Of a stretch of 64,000 nucleotides of DNA, positions 41,838 to 50,883 are shown piece by piece; the first letter of the stretch is position 1; each line of letters begins with the position of its first letter. The notes under the pieces are model-generated. The model had not been told where the DNA came from and searched no databases. It saw only the letters and a program-made list of their open reading frames with translations. The position numbers and the translations under genes were made by a program. The DNA is from DASXUC01 sp036505015. GTDB lineage: Bacteria > Sysuimicrobiota > Sysuimicrobiia > Sysuimicrobiales > Kaftiobacteriaceae. The DNA lies in assembly GCA_036505015.1 (NCBI GenBank), contig DASXUC010000088.1:1-64000 (forward strand), read 5' to 3'.

Positions 41838-44800
41838 GTGAGGTAGTTAGGGGGCCACGTCAACTCCACGGCCGTCCCGCCCGGTCCGGAGTGCGTGCGG
41901 ACCGTGTGGGCGAATCCCTGCATGATGCGCGTGCCCCGTCCGCGTCCCTGCTGCTGTGAGGTGCGCCACTGCCCGCGATCCACGACTTCCACGGTCAGCC
42001 CCCCATCGATCGATCGGGCCCGCACCATCAGCGCGGCGGGTGTGCCGCGATACGCGTGCTCCACGGCGTTCAGTGCGGCTTCTCCCACCGCGATCACCAT
42101 AGCCTCCGCTTGCTCGGCGCCCAGAGCGAGCCGCCGGCCATACTCGCGCATGACCCGCCGCACCCGGGGCAGGCTGTCCGGGATCGCCGGGAGGGCAAAC
42201 TCCAGCGGCGCCCCATCGCCGTCTACATCGAGGATCATGATGGCGATGTCGTCCTCGTGCCGCTGCCCCATCAGCACGCGATCGGCGATCATGCGCACGG
42301 CTTCCGCGGGCGCCGCCGCCCGGGCGGCCCGCGCCGCATCGAGCAGACGCTGTTCGCCAGCTGCGATGTCGCGCCTCGCTTCGATCAATCCGTCTGTGTA
42401 GGCAATCAGCCGCGTCCCCGGTGGCAGGAGGACGGTGCCCGCCCCGTACTTGGTGGTGCCCGCAAACCCGACCGGTGGGCCTGCGGACGCAATATGCTGG
42501 GTGTCGCCATCCGGCAGGGCCAGCAGCACCGGCGGATGGCCGGCGCCGGCATATGCCAGGCGGCGTGTGAAGGGATCGAAGACGGCTACCCACAGCGTCA
42601 GCTGCTCCGTTTCGGGGAACCCCGCCAGGAACTGATTCACCGTGTTGAGGATTTCGGCGGGAGCGCGTCCCTCCACGGCGTAGGCGCGGACGAGGTGGCG
42701 GACCTGACCCATCGCCGCTGCCGCGGCCACGCCGTGGCCGGCCACGTCACCCATGCTGAGCAGCAGCGTGTCGGCGGGCAACAGCACCGCGTCATACCAG
42801 TCGCCGCCGATGCCGGCATCGGGATCGGCGGGAAGATACAGAGCCCGCAGAGCCGCGAACGGTGGTTGGGGAAGCTCCGCGGGCAGCAGCGCTCGCTGCA
42901 GCGTTTCGGAGAGTTCGCCCGCGCGGCGTTGCACTTCTTCGAACAGCTGGTAGCGCGATACCGTGAGCGCCAGGTGATCGGCGACCGGCTGCGCCAGCCG
43001 GGCGTGTTCCGCCGTGTAGAATCCTGGCGTGGTGTGGTCGAAGTTCAGCGTGCCGATGGTGCGCCCGGCGATCGTCATTGGCAGCACCACGTAGGACCGA
43101 ACCCCCGCGCTGCCGAGCACGTCGTCTTCGGCGAACTCCTGGAGCTGTGCCGCGTCGACGCGAACAAATGGGCGGCTGTGGTCGATCACCCATCCCCGCA
43201 CGGTGCCCTGCTTGGGACCCTCCAGACTGCGGGCCGGCACGCCCAGGGCCGGACCCTTGACATAGGGCGTCGTCAGCCGGTCGGCGTCCGGCACGTAGAG
43301 CGACACCGTCAGCCGCACGAACGGCACGAGCGTCTGCAGAATGTCGCCGAACTCGTCGAACACGTCCCCGAGATCTAACGCCGACGAGGCGACACTGACC
43401 AGTCGGTTCAGCGCATCGATCCGCCGCACCGCCTGTTCGGCATCACCCCGCGCTTCACGCTCGGCTGCATAGAGGCGGGCGTTCTCGATCGCGGCGGCCG
43501 CCCGCCGCGCCAGTTCTTCGGCCAGTGGCAGATCAGCGATCGAGTACGATCTGCCTGAGTGGCCGGCGACGAAGGAGATCGCGCCCAGGATATGCCCGCC
43601 CACCCGCAGCGGAACGACCAGATGCGAAGTAATGCCGAGCTCCTCGAGCAGCTGGAGGTGGGCGGCATCGACCGCCCGCGAGGCCAGCTCTGATGTACTG
43701 ATCCTCGGCATCAGCTCGGCCTGCCCGCTGTGCAGGACCTTGTAGATGGAATGATTATGGCCGGGGGGATAGCTGCGCCGGAGTTCTCGAATCGTCAGTT
43801 CCTTCTCGGGTTGAGCATGCGCCGCGGCCACCTGCTGCAGCGTGCCGTCGGGCGAGAGCAGATCGACGATACACCAATCGGCCAGCATCGGCACCGCCAG
43901 GCGGGCGATGTTGGCCAGGGTCGTCTCATAGTCGAGCGAGTCGGCCAGGACCCGGCCCGCCTCGGCGAGCAGGGCCAGCCGCCGCTGGGCGTCCTCCGCG
44001 TCGGCGAGGGCCCGCACTTCTGCCGCGTAGCGCTGCGCCAGCTGGATGGGGCCGCTGAGCACGGTCGCGACACGCTCGAGCAGCCGCTGGTCTTCCGGTC
44101 CGAAGGCCTCCGGCTCGGTGGAATCGACCTCCATCAACCCGAACGCGCGCCCTTGCCAGATCAACGGCACGGCTAGGTACGACCGCAGCGGCGTGGTCGG
44201 CCGGAGCCCTTCGGCGACGACGTCGGCGGAGAGGAACGGTTTGCTCTCCTCGACCACCCGCCAGGACCGGGCGGGGCCGCGCGGCACCCGCTGGCCCAGC
44301 GCGCGGTCCGCAAATGCTCCGCTGGCCGCCCGGATGACCAGGTCATCGCCTTCCACGAGGGCGATCGCTCCGCCGGTGAATCGCAGGATCCGGCGAAGAT
44401 AGTCGAAGGCCGTCGACAGGATCCGGTTGAGGTCAGATTCTCCGGACGCCGCGGCGGCAATCGTGTTGAGCAGTTCGGATTCGATCAGCGCCCGGTCGAG
44501 CATTTCCGTCAGCGTGCCCATCCGGCGCTGGGCACCCTCGGCTTCGGCGCGCGCGCGCCGTTCCGCATCGAACAGCCGGGCGTTCTCCACCGCCACGGCG
44601 GCGCGGCTGCCCAGTTCGCGTGCCACTTCCAAGTCCCCGCGTGTGTATCGCCGCCGCGGGACCAGCGCGGCCAGCGTCAATGCCCCGACCGGCTGCTCCC
44701 CCGCCATGATCGGCACTACCAGCATCGAGCGCAGCGGCATGGCGCGCAGCAGCTCCAGGTGCTGCGCGCTGCGGGCAAGTCGCCGCAGTTCCGCTTCCCC

Positions 44801-45151
44801 CACGCTGGCGAACAAGGTCGGAACTCCGGTCATGACCGCTTGCTCGATCGGGCTGCCCGGGTGAGACCCGATAGGGGCGTCTGGAAGCTGCTGCAGGATC
44901 GCGGCCTGCTGCGCGTCCGGATGCGTCACTTCCAGCCGGCGCACCGTTCCATCCTCGTCCCGCAGGTCCACCATGCACCAGTCTGCGAGCAGGGGGACGA
45001 CCAACTGGGTCAGCGCGCGGAGCGTTTCTTCAATAGTCAGCGACGCCGCAAAGAGAGTGCCGGCGTTGACCAGCAGAGCCAGGCCCGTCGCCGCGGGTGT
45101 GGGAGGACGCAGGGGACGCGTGCGCCGGGGACGGTTAGCTTTGGGGGGCAC
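41822..45151 (-). CDS. Multi-GAF PP2C (SpoIIE/RsbU) phosphatase with fused C-terminal RsbW-like kinase domain
   Basis: An 1109-residue protein. Four GAF-like domains lie at about 25-190, 225-375, 400-560 and 590-730. A SpoIIE-type phosphatase follows (about 760-960) with GGDWYDAVLL, MGDVAGHGVAAA, YAGAGHPP and HEDDIAIMIL. The last ~135 residues form a HATPase domain with VAVGEAALNAVEHAYRG (Glu and Asn of the N-box intact). It would dephosphorylate the STAS protein and may also rephosphorylate it, under control of GAF-sensed signals. GTG 45151 overlaps the STAS gene by 17 bp. Confidence 0.88.
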   Translation of the reverse strand: MPPKANRPRRTRPLRPPTPAATGLALLVNAGTLFAASLTIEETLRALTQLVVPLLADWCMVDLRDEDGTVRRLEVTHPDAQQAAILQQLPDAPIGSHPGSPIEQAVMTGVPTLFASVGEAELRRLARSAQHLELLRAMPLRSMLVVPIMAGEQPVGALTLAALVPRRRYTRGDLEVARELGSRAAVAVENARLFDAERRARAEAEGAQRRMGTLTEMLDRALIESELLNTIAAAASGESDLNRILSTAFDYLRRILRFTGGAIALVEGDDLVIRAASGAFADRALGQRVPRGPARSWRVVEESKPFLSADVVAEGLRPTTPLRSYLAVPLIWQGRAFGLMEVDSTEPEAFGPEDQRLLERVATVLSGPIQLAQRYAAEVRALADAEDAQRRLALLAEAGRVLADSLDYETTLANIARLAVPMLADWCIVDLLSPDGTLQQVAAAHAQPEKELTIRELRRSYPPGHNHSIYKVLHSGQAELMPRISTSELASRAVDAAHLQLLEELGITSHLVVPLRVGGHILGAISFVAGHSGRSYSIADLPLAEELARRAAAAIENARLYAAEREARGDAEQAVRRIDALNRLVSVASSALDLGDVFDEFGDILQTLVPFVRLTVSLYVPDADRLTTPYVKGPALGVPARSLEGPKQGTVRGWVIDHSRPFVRVDAAQLQEFAEDDVLGSAGVRSYVVLPMTIAGRTIGTLNFDHTTPGFYTAEHARLAQPVADHLALTVSRYQLFEEVQRRAGELSETLQRALLPAELPQPPFAALRALYLPADPDAGIGGDWYDAVLLPADTLLLSMGDVAGHGVAAAAAMGQVRHLVRAYAVEGRAPAEILNTVNQFLAGFPETEQLTLWVAVFDPFTRRLAYAGAGHPPVLLALPDGDTQHIASAGPPVGFAGTTKYGAGTVLLPPGTRLIAYTDGLIEARRDIAAGEQRLLDAARAARAAAPAEAVRMIADRVLMGQRHEDDIAIMILDVDGDGAPLEFALPAIPDSLPRVRRVMREYGRRLALGAEQAEAMVIAVGEAALNAVEHAYRGTPAALMVRARSIDGGLTVEVVDRGQWRTSQQQGRGRGTRIMQGFAHTVRTHSGPGGTAVELTWPPNYLTTVDR

Positions 45152-45503
45152 TCTTGGCCCAGGACTGAGCCGCGCGGACGGCGTCCGCTTCGGTGCGGAA
45201 GATCGGGAACACCTCGTGCAATCCGGTGATCGTGAAGATTTTCTCGATCTGGGGCTGGGTATAGATCAATCCGACGTTGCCGCCCGATGCGCGTGACTGT
45301 TTCAGCGCCGCCGTGAGGACGGAGAGGGCCGTGCTGTCCAGGTATGTGGTCTTGAGCAGGTTGACGACGAACCGGGCGTGTCCTTCCCCCAGCAGGTCGG
45401 CCATCGCCGACTTCAGCTTCGGCGAGGTGTAGATGTCGAGTTCGCCGGACACATCGAGCACCGGAACCCCATCGACGATGCGCGTGTGCAGTTGAACTTC
45501 CAC
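45135..45503 (-). CDS. STAS-domain anti-anti-sigma factor (RsbV/SpoIIAA-like)
   Basis: A 122-residue STAS protein: VPVLDVSGELDIYTSPKLKSA, then TYLDSTALSVL, which holds the serine that the kinase phosphorylates. When dephosphorylated it would bind the anti-sigma protein and free the sigma factor. GTG 45503 follows a GGAGG. It overlaps the phosphatase gene downstream. Confidence 0.88.
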   Translation of the reverse strand: MEVQLHTRIVDGVPVLDVSGELDIYTSPKLKSAMADLLGEGHARFVVNLLKTTYLDSTALSVLTAALKQSRASGGNVGLIYTQPQIEKIFTITGLHEVFPIFRTEADAVRAAQSWAKSAPQS

Positions 45504-45665
45504 GGGTCGGTCCTCCGCAGGGACGAGCCGTTCCCTACCTTCGTGCTTATGCGTTCACCGATCTGCCGCCGTACTCCTGCCCTGCGGTCTCGTTTGACGG
45601 CCCGCCCATCAGGATAAAACGATGGTTGACATTGGTTGGTTGATCTTCCTGAGAGGAGGAACCCG

Positions 45666-45986
45666 ATGCATAGGTTACACACCGCCATGGTACTCTGCCT
45701 GACCCTGTTGATTCTGGCTGTGACCACCGGGATCATGTTCGCCCAGACGGAACCCCCGCCGCCCGGACCGCCGGGACCTCCGGGACCGCCCGGACCTCCG
45801 AGTGCGCCCGGCGCGCCCGGTGCGCCCGGCGCGCCCGGTGCGCCCGGTGCCCCCGGCCAGCCGGGACCGATGATCTTCGGCATGGATCAGACGACCGCTA
45901 TTGTGATCGGCGTGATCCTGGTGCTGGTGATCATTGTGGCAATCGTGGCCATTTCCCGGGGCGGCAGCGAAAAACGTACTGCATGA
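45666..45986 (+). CDS. Collagen-like short membrane protein
   Basis: A 106-residue product with a signal peptide-like N-terminus (ending IMFAQ), about eleven GPP/GAP triplets (roughly residues 33-66), and a C-terminal hydrophobic helix (TTAIVIGVILVLVIIVAIVAI). The Gly-X-Y stretch could form a short triple helix outside the membrane. ATG 45666 follows GAGAGGAGGA; a frame start at 45636 lacks such a site. The GC-rich repeat is prone to change in length. Confidence 0.7.
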   Translation: MHRLHTAMVLCLTLLILAVTTGIMFAQTEPPPPGPPGPPGPPGPPSAPGAPGAPGAPGAPGAPGQPGPMIFGMDQTTAIVIGVILVLVIIVAIVAISRGGSEKRTA

Positions 45987-46123
45987 TGTCATGAGGCCGG
46001 GCCTCCGCGCGGCCCGGCCTTCTCTTTCCCCCACCACCATCGCAGTCGAAGGCGCCCCATCTGAGCCAGCGCGCGTGTCCGTGCCACAGGCTTATACTGG
46101 GTCCGGGAGGGCGGGGGCATCAT

Positions 46124-46657
46124 GTGCAGGCGTCTCGCGGCGAACAGATCGTGCTGCTGCTCGGCGTCGCCGCCCTGGTGGTCGGCGGGGCGGTGCTGCT
46201 CGGCGTGCGCCGGTCCCATCCGCCGGTCCGGATTATTGACCCGCCGGCGGCGGCGGAGATCGTCGTCCAGGTCGATGGGGCGGTGGTGCAACCGGGGCTC
46301 TACCGTCTGCCCGCTGGGGCCCGCGTTGCCGACGCGCTGAGGGCAGCCGGTGGTCCGCTGCCAAACGCCGACCTCGAGTCGCTGAATGCCGCCAGGCTCA
46401 TCCATGATGGAGAGCGGGTGCAGATCCCCCCGCGCGGGGCGGTGTCAACCGCCGGCGCAGCATCCACCGTCAATGTCAATGCCGCGACGCCAGCCCAATT
46501 GGAGGCCCTGCCGGGAATCGGGCCGGTCCTGGCCCGCCGCATCCTGGAGTACCGCTCCCGGCATGGACCGTTCCGGCGTTTGGAAGACCTCCTGCAGGTG
46601 CAGGGGATCGGGCCGGCCCTGCTGCGGCGGCTCCGCGGGTCGGTCCGGTTTGATTGA
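46124..46657 (+). CDS. comEA: ComEA-like DNA-binding competence protein
   Basis: A 177-residue membrane-anchored protein: N-terminal helix, an SLBB domain (VVQVDGAVVQPGLYRLP...), and a C-terminal helix-hairpin-helix pair (NVNAATPAQLEALPGIGPVLARRIL and LQVQGIGPALL). ComEA captures DNA at the surface for uptake. comEC and comEB are not seen nearby. GTG 46124 starts it. Confidence 0.88.
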   Translation: MQASRGEQIVLLLGVAALVVGGAVLLGVRRSHPPVRIIDPPAAAEIVVQVDGAVVQPGLYRLPAGARVADALRAAGGPLPNADLESLNAARLIHDGERVQIPPRGAVSTAGAASTVNVNAATPAQLEALPGIGPVLARRILEYRSRHGPFRRLEDLLQVQGIGPALLRRLRGSVRFD

Positions 46658-46734
46658 GCACCCCACTGCTACGGAACCGTCCGGCCTTCCCTCGCGTACG
46701 TACAGACGAGGGGGTTCGGGCGTGGAGGCCCCAG

Positions 46735-47328
46735 GTGGCACGATCGCACTCCACGCCGCTGCCTGAGCTGACTCAGGACGAACTCGCGGCGTTCGACGAT
46801 CTCGTCGAGCGGCACGGCCGGCATGTGTACAACATCGCCTACCGGCTGAGCGGACGGGACGCCGACGCCAAGGACCTGGCGCAGGAAGCATTCATCCGTG
46901 TATTCCGGGCCTTCCGGCGCATCGATCCCGATGCGCATCTGGAGAGCTGGCTGTACCGGATCGTCCAGAACCTGTACATTGACTCGCTGCGCCGGCGGCC
47001 GAAGGCGCGGATCGAGTCGCTGGACGTGCCGGTCACAACGGCCAAGGGCGATGAGCTGGCGCGGGAAGTAACCGACCCGCTGCCCGGACCCGAAGCGACC
47101 GTGCTGGATGCCCAGCTAGACGCGGACGTGCAGCGGGCGCTGATGGGTCTGGGTCCGGATCTGCGGATGGTGGTCGTGCTCAGTGATGTGGAAGGCTACG
47201 CATATGAAGAGATCGGGGCAATGCTGAAGATCCCGGTCGGGACGGTGAAATCCCGGCTGCACCGGGCGCGCAGGACCCTGCAGCGGCAGCTGTCGGACGT
47301 GATGGCCCGACGGCGAGGAGGCATGTAA
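46735..47328 (+). CDS. ECF (RpoE-type) sigma factor
   Basis: A 197-residue ECF sigma factor: region 2 YNIAYRLSGRDADAKDLAQEAFIRVFRAF and region 4 EGYAYEEIGAMLKIPVGTVKSRLHRARR. GTG 46735 follows GGAGG at 46724-46728; the frame is open back to TTG 46654, which overlaps the comEA stop. Its anti-sigma and RseB-like partners follow. Confidence 0.88.
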   Translation: MARSHSTPLPELTQDELAAFDDLVERHGRHVYNIAYRLSGRDADAKDLAQEAFIRVFRAFRRIDPDAHLESWLYRIVQNLYIDSLRRRPKARIESLDVPVTTAKGDELAREVTDPLPGPEATVLDAQLDADVQRALMGLGPDLRMVVVLSDVEGYAYEEIGAMLKIPVGTVKSRLHRARRTLQRQLSDVMARRRGGM

Positions 47329-47331
47329 CGG

Positions 47332-47841
47332 ATGACCCACGCACGCGCCGAGCGCATGCTCTCGGCGCTGCTCGATAACGAGCTCACCGCCGACGACAGC
47401 GCAGCCGTCCGCGCCCATCTCGCGCAGTGCGAGGAGTGCCGCGCGACGCTCCAACAGCTGACCGCGGTCAAACAGCTATTGAGCGCCCTCCCCGAACACG
47501 AACCTCCGGCGGGCTACTGGGAGGTCCTGCGCGCCGCCGCGGTCGCCACGGCACCTGCACGCGCCAATCCGCTGGACGTCTTCCGCGCGGCGTTTCGCCG
47601 GCCCGCGGTGGCGCTGGCGGCGATGGCCGCCGTGATCCTGCTGGTCCTCCTGCCGCTGGTGAAGGGCCGCGTGGACCGGTTGCGCGCGGCGGAGATTGGG
47701 GTCGACGTGTACGTGCACGAATATGCGGTGGCATCGTCGTACGACCCGTTTGCGGACCGTGCCTACTTAGGATTGCTGATTGGTGACGCCGGGCGGGCGC
47801 TGATCGGCGACCCGCGGGCGCAGCCCGGAGACGAGCGGTGA
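47332..47841 (+). CDS. Anti-sigma factor with zinc-finger (zf-HC2) and one membrane helix
   Basis: A 169-residue protein whose first 40 residues carry the anti-sigma zinc motif HLAQCEECRATL. A single transmembrane helix follows at about 100-118, then an outer domain. It would hold the ECF sigma factor at the membrane. The gene begins 3 bp after it. Confidence 0.85.
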   Translation: MTHARAERMLSALLDNELTADDSAAVRAHLAQCEECRATLQQLTAVKQLLSALPEHEPPAGYWEVLRAAAVATAPARANPLDVFRAAFRRPAVALAAMAAVILLVLLPLVKGRVDRLRAAEIGVDVYVHEYAVASSYDPFADRAYLGLLIGDAGRALIGDPRAQPGDER

Positions 47842-48863
47842 TGGCCCGCGCCGCGGCCGGCGCCGCGGCCCTGCTACTCGTCTGTGCGGCGGCCGCCGGA
47901 CCCGCGTGGCCGCAGGCCGTCGTGCCCCCGGTGGCGGCGGTGATCCAGACCGTCCTGGACGCGCCGTCATTGATTGACTATGAAGGCACGAAGGTGATGT
48001 CTGCGGTGCGGGGCGATCGCGCGCAGACGATCACGGTGCTGGAGTCGTACAAGCGGCCGGGCAAGCTGCGTCTGGAGTTTCTTTCTCCGGAATCGGTCGG
48101 CTCGCGCCTGATTATCGACGACGGGGCCACCGCCTGGCAGTATGAGCCGACGCTGCACGTCGTCGTCCAGGGACCCTCGTTCGTCGGCAGCCGCCGCGGC
48201 GACGAGCTCCGCGCGGTTCTGGAACGCTACACCCCACGGGTGCTCGGTACCGAGGAGGTGATCGGACGGGAGACGGTCGTGCTCTCTCTGCGGTCCCGCG
48301 CCGGGGGCACGGAGCGCCGGCTGTGGGTGGACCGCACCGCCGGGGTCGTGCTGCGCACCGAGGAGCGCACCGCCGCCGGGGACCTCGCGTTCTCGTCGTT
48401 TTTCACACGCATCAGCTACAGTGTAAATCTGCCCTCGGCCTTGTTCCGGTTTCAGTCCCCCGCCGGCGCGCGCGTGTTCTCGTTCTATCTCTCCGGCGAT
48501 CCGGTATCGGATCCGGCCGCCCTGGCCGCCCAAGCCGGTTTTGCGGTCATTGCCCCACCGACCCTGCCGGGCGGCTATCGCTTCCTGCACGGGGCGTCGA
48601 CAACGTACGGAGCGTTTTCGGCGGCGACGGTGACCTATGGTGACGGACTCAGCATGCTGTCGGTCTTCCAGACCCCGTCGCGACGGATGGCGTTTCCACA
48701 GGCCGGAGCCATCGTCACCCTGCCTGCGGGCCGCAGCGGCCGCCTGCTGGATCTCGGATACTTCCGGATTCTGATGTGGGAATCCGGCGGCCTGCGCCTG
48801 GCGGCCGTCGGTGTGCTGACCCCCGCCCAGCTGATCGCCCTCGCGAGCGATCTCACGCACTGA
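47838..48863 (+). CDS. RseB/MucB-like exported regulatory protein
   Basis: A ~340-residue exported protein (GTG 47838 or ATG 47841). The N-terminal half resembles the lipoprotein-carrier-like fold of MucB/RseB (KRPGKLRLEFLSPESVGSRLIIDDG), and the C-terminal half has a LPGGYRFLHGAST segment as in such sensors. It probably protects or signals to the anti-sigma factor. Its GTG overlaps the anti-sigma stop. Confidence 0.75.
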   Translation: MMARAAAGAAALLLVCAAAAGPAWPQAVVPPVAAVIQTVLDAPSLIDYEGTKVMSAVRGDRAQTITVLESYKRPGKLRLEFLSPESVGSRLIIDDGATAWQYEPTLHVVVQGPSFVGSRRGDELRAVLERYTPRVLGTEEVIGRETVVLSLRSRAGGTERRLWVDRTAGVVLRTEERTAAGDLAFSSFFTRISYSVNLPSALFRFQSPAGARVFSFYLSGDPVSDPAALAAQAGFAVIAPPTLPGGYRFLHGASTTYGAFSAATVTYGDGLSMLSVFQTPSRRMAFPQAGAIVTLPAGRSGRLLDLGYFRILMWESGGLRLAAVGVLTPAQLIALASDLTH

Positions 48864-48929
48864 CCGCACCGCAGGGTTCATTCGCGCCCTTCCAGAAGTT
48901 CGCAGCGTGCGTTCCCGTGGGCCAGGTCC

Positions 48930-49961
48930 GTGCGCCTTCGATACCGTTCCTCCGTCTCGCTGACCGCGGTCCTGACGATGGTCACCCTGGCCGCGATCCC
49001 GCAACGCGTCCTGCAGCTCCATCGCGATGCCGTCGTCGTCGATCTCCACAGTGACACGCTGCTGGTCGTCGGGGGCGGTGCGCGCGACGTCGGTACACGG
49101 TCGACGGTCGGCCACATCGACCTGCCCCGCCTGCGTGAAGGGGGAGTGGACGTGCAGGTGTTTGCCGCCTTCGTCCATCCGCGTGAGGCATCTCGCGGTT
49201 TCGCGCGGGCCCTCGAACTGATCGACGCGTTTGACCGCATGGTCACCGCGCATCGCGGTATGGTCGGCCGGGCCACGACCGTACAGCAGATCGAATCCAC
49301 CGTGCGGGCCGGGCGCATCGCCGGCGTGCTCTCCATCGAAAACGGGGACGCGCTGGGCGGCCAGGTGGATAACCTCGCCGTGCTGTACCGGCGGGGCGTG
49401 CGGGTGATGGGGTTGACCTGGAATGCCAGCAACGCGCTGGCCGACGGGGCCCTGGACCATCGCCATGGCGGACTGACGCCGTTGGGCAAGGCGGTCGTCA
49501 CCCGCATGCAAACGTTGGGCATCGTTATCGACGTGTCGCATCTCTCGGAGCAGAGTTTCTGGGATGTGCTGGCGGCGTCCACCGGACCCGTGATGGCGAC
49601 ACACTCCGATGCCGCCGCGATCGTGCCGCACCCCCGCAACCTCACCGATGCCCAGCTGCGGGCGCTGGCGGCGCGGGGAGGGGTGGTGGGGGTCAATTTC
49701 TATCCGGCCCACTCCGGCGGGGCGTCGATCGAGCACATTCTGCGCCAGATCGACTACATGGTGAAGATCATGGGCGTGGATCACGTCGCTCTGGGATCCG
49801 ATTTCGACGGGTTCACGCAGTCCGTGCGCGGTCTGGAAGATGCCGCGAAGATGCCGACGCTGACCGCGGGCCTCGCGGCCCGCGGCTACACGCCTGACCA
49901 GATCAAGAAAATTCTTGGCGGTAACGCGCTGCGCGTGTTCAAGCAGGTCTGGGGTCGGTAA
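48930..49961 (+). CDS. Membrane dipeptidase (peptidase M19 family)
   Basis: A 343-residue amidohydrolase-fold dipeptidase. Metal ligands appear in DLHSDTLL, the bridging Glu in SIENGDAL, the His of THSDAAA, and Asp in GSDFDG. The N-terminus has a hydrophobic segment that may be a signal anchor. It hydrolyses dipeptides, including D-amino-acid types in this family. GTG start at 48930. Confidence 0.85.
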   Translation: MRLRYRSSVSLTAVLTMVTLAAIPQRVLQLHRDAVVVDLHSDTLLVVGGGARDVGTRSTVGHIDLPRLREGGVDVQVFAAFVHPREASRGFARALELIDAFDRMVTAHRGMVGRATTVQQIESTVRAGRIAGVLSIENGDALGGQVDNLAVLYRRGVRVMGLTWNASNALADGALDHRHGGLTPLGKAVVTRMQTLGIVIDVSHLSEQSFWDVLAASTGPVMATHSDAAAIVPHPRNLTDAQLRALAARGGVVGVNFYPAHSGGASIEHILRQIDYMVKIMGVDHVALGSDFDGFTQSVRGLEDAAKMPTLTAGLAARGYTPDQIKKILGGNALRVFKQVWGR

Positions 49962-50022
49962 CGGTCACCAGATCCCATCGCCCCGGGCGGCTGGGGCTCG
50001 GGGGCGGCCCCTCGCTAACAGG

Positions 50023-50883
50023 CTATGCGTGTCTTCCGAGGGCAATCGCCAAAATGGCTTCGCGGATAATCGTGGCCGCCATGATGGCCGTGCGGCCCGA
50101 CGGATCGAACGGCGGCGAGACTTCGACCAGATCGAGGCCGACGACGTCCAGCTGCGACAGCCGCCGCACGAAGGCGAGCAGCTCCCTGCCGCTGACGCCT
50201 TCGGGCTCAGGGTTTCCTGTTCCGGGAGCCTCCGCCGGGTCCAGGACGTCGATGTCAACCGTCACGTAGACCGGACGGGCCGCCAGCCACTCCCAGACCG
50301 GCGGTGGGACATCCAGCCCGCGGCTGTGATAGCGCAGCGCGGCCGACGCGTACGTGAACTCTTCAGCCGTCCCGGCACGCACCCCAAGCTGAACGATGCG
50401 GTCTGCGCCGACGTGCTCGGCGATTCGCCGCATCACGGTGGCGTGGGAGAGCACGGCCCCTTCGTAGCGCTCACGCAGATCGGTGTGCGCATCCAACTGG
50501 AGCACGGCGGGTGTGCCCTGGCGCCCGGTCGCGGCGGTGACCCCGCCGAGGCTGATCGTATGCTCGCCGCCCAGCACAATCGGGATCGGCTGACCGTGCT
50601 GCGATTGTATGGCCCCCCGGACCACCGCGACCATCTCGTCGGCGGATCGTCCGGATACGTCGAGATTACCGAGGTCCGTGAACGCGACGTCATCCAGCGC
50701 CGCCCGGAGGATCGGGCTGTAGGTTTCGATGCTCTGCGAGGCCCACCGAATCGCATCGGGGCCGTAGCGGCTTCCGCTGCGGAACGTGGAGGTCGCGTCG
50801 TAGGGGACCCCCACCAGGACAAGGGCGGGGTGCGCAGCTGATCGGCTACCCAGAAATGCCACGGATTCAGGGCTCGGGATCAA
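50023..50883 (-). CDS. speB: Agmatinase-family ureohydrolase
   Basis: A 286-residue arginase-fold enzyme with GGEHTISLGG, QLDAHTDLRE and VDIDVLDPAEAPG, which supply the two-manganese site. With the arginine decarboxylase and spermidine synthase upstream it would act on agmatine or on N1-aminopropylagmatine. TTG 50883 starts it, overlapping speE by 17 bp. Confidence 0.88.
   Translation of the reverse strand: MIPSPESVAFLGSRSAAHPALVLVGVPYDATSTFRSGSRYGPDAIRWASQSIETYSPILRAALDDVAFTDLGNLDVSGRSADEMVAVVRGAIQSQHGQPIPIVLGGEHTISLGGVTAATGRQGTPAVLQLDAHTDLRERYEGAVLSHATVMRRIAEHVGADRIVQLGVRAGTAEEFTYASAALRYHSRGLDVPPPVWEWLAARPVYVTVDIDVLDPAEAPGTGNPEPEGVSGRELLAFVRRLSQLDVVGLDLVEVSPPFDPSGRTAIMAATIIREAILAIALGRHA

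Noticed and set aside
47967..49784. 605-residue open frame on the minus strand
   Set aside because: It runs antisense to the RseB-like and dipeptidase genes, both of which have clear motifs. Its translation is Arg/His/Gln-rich without family features, a usual effect of high GC content.
49962..50022. Terminator between the dipeptidase and speB genes
   Set aside because: G/C-rich inverted segments exist, but no stem is clearly better than what such composition gives by chance.
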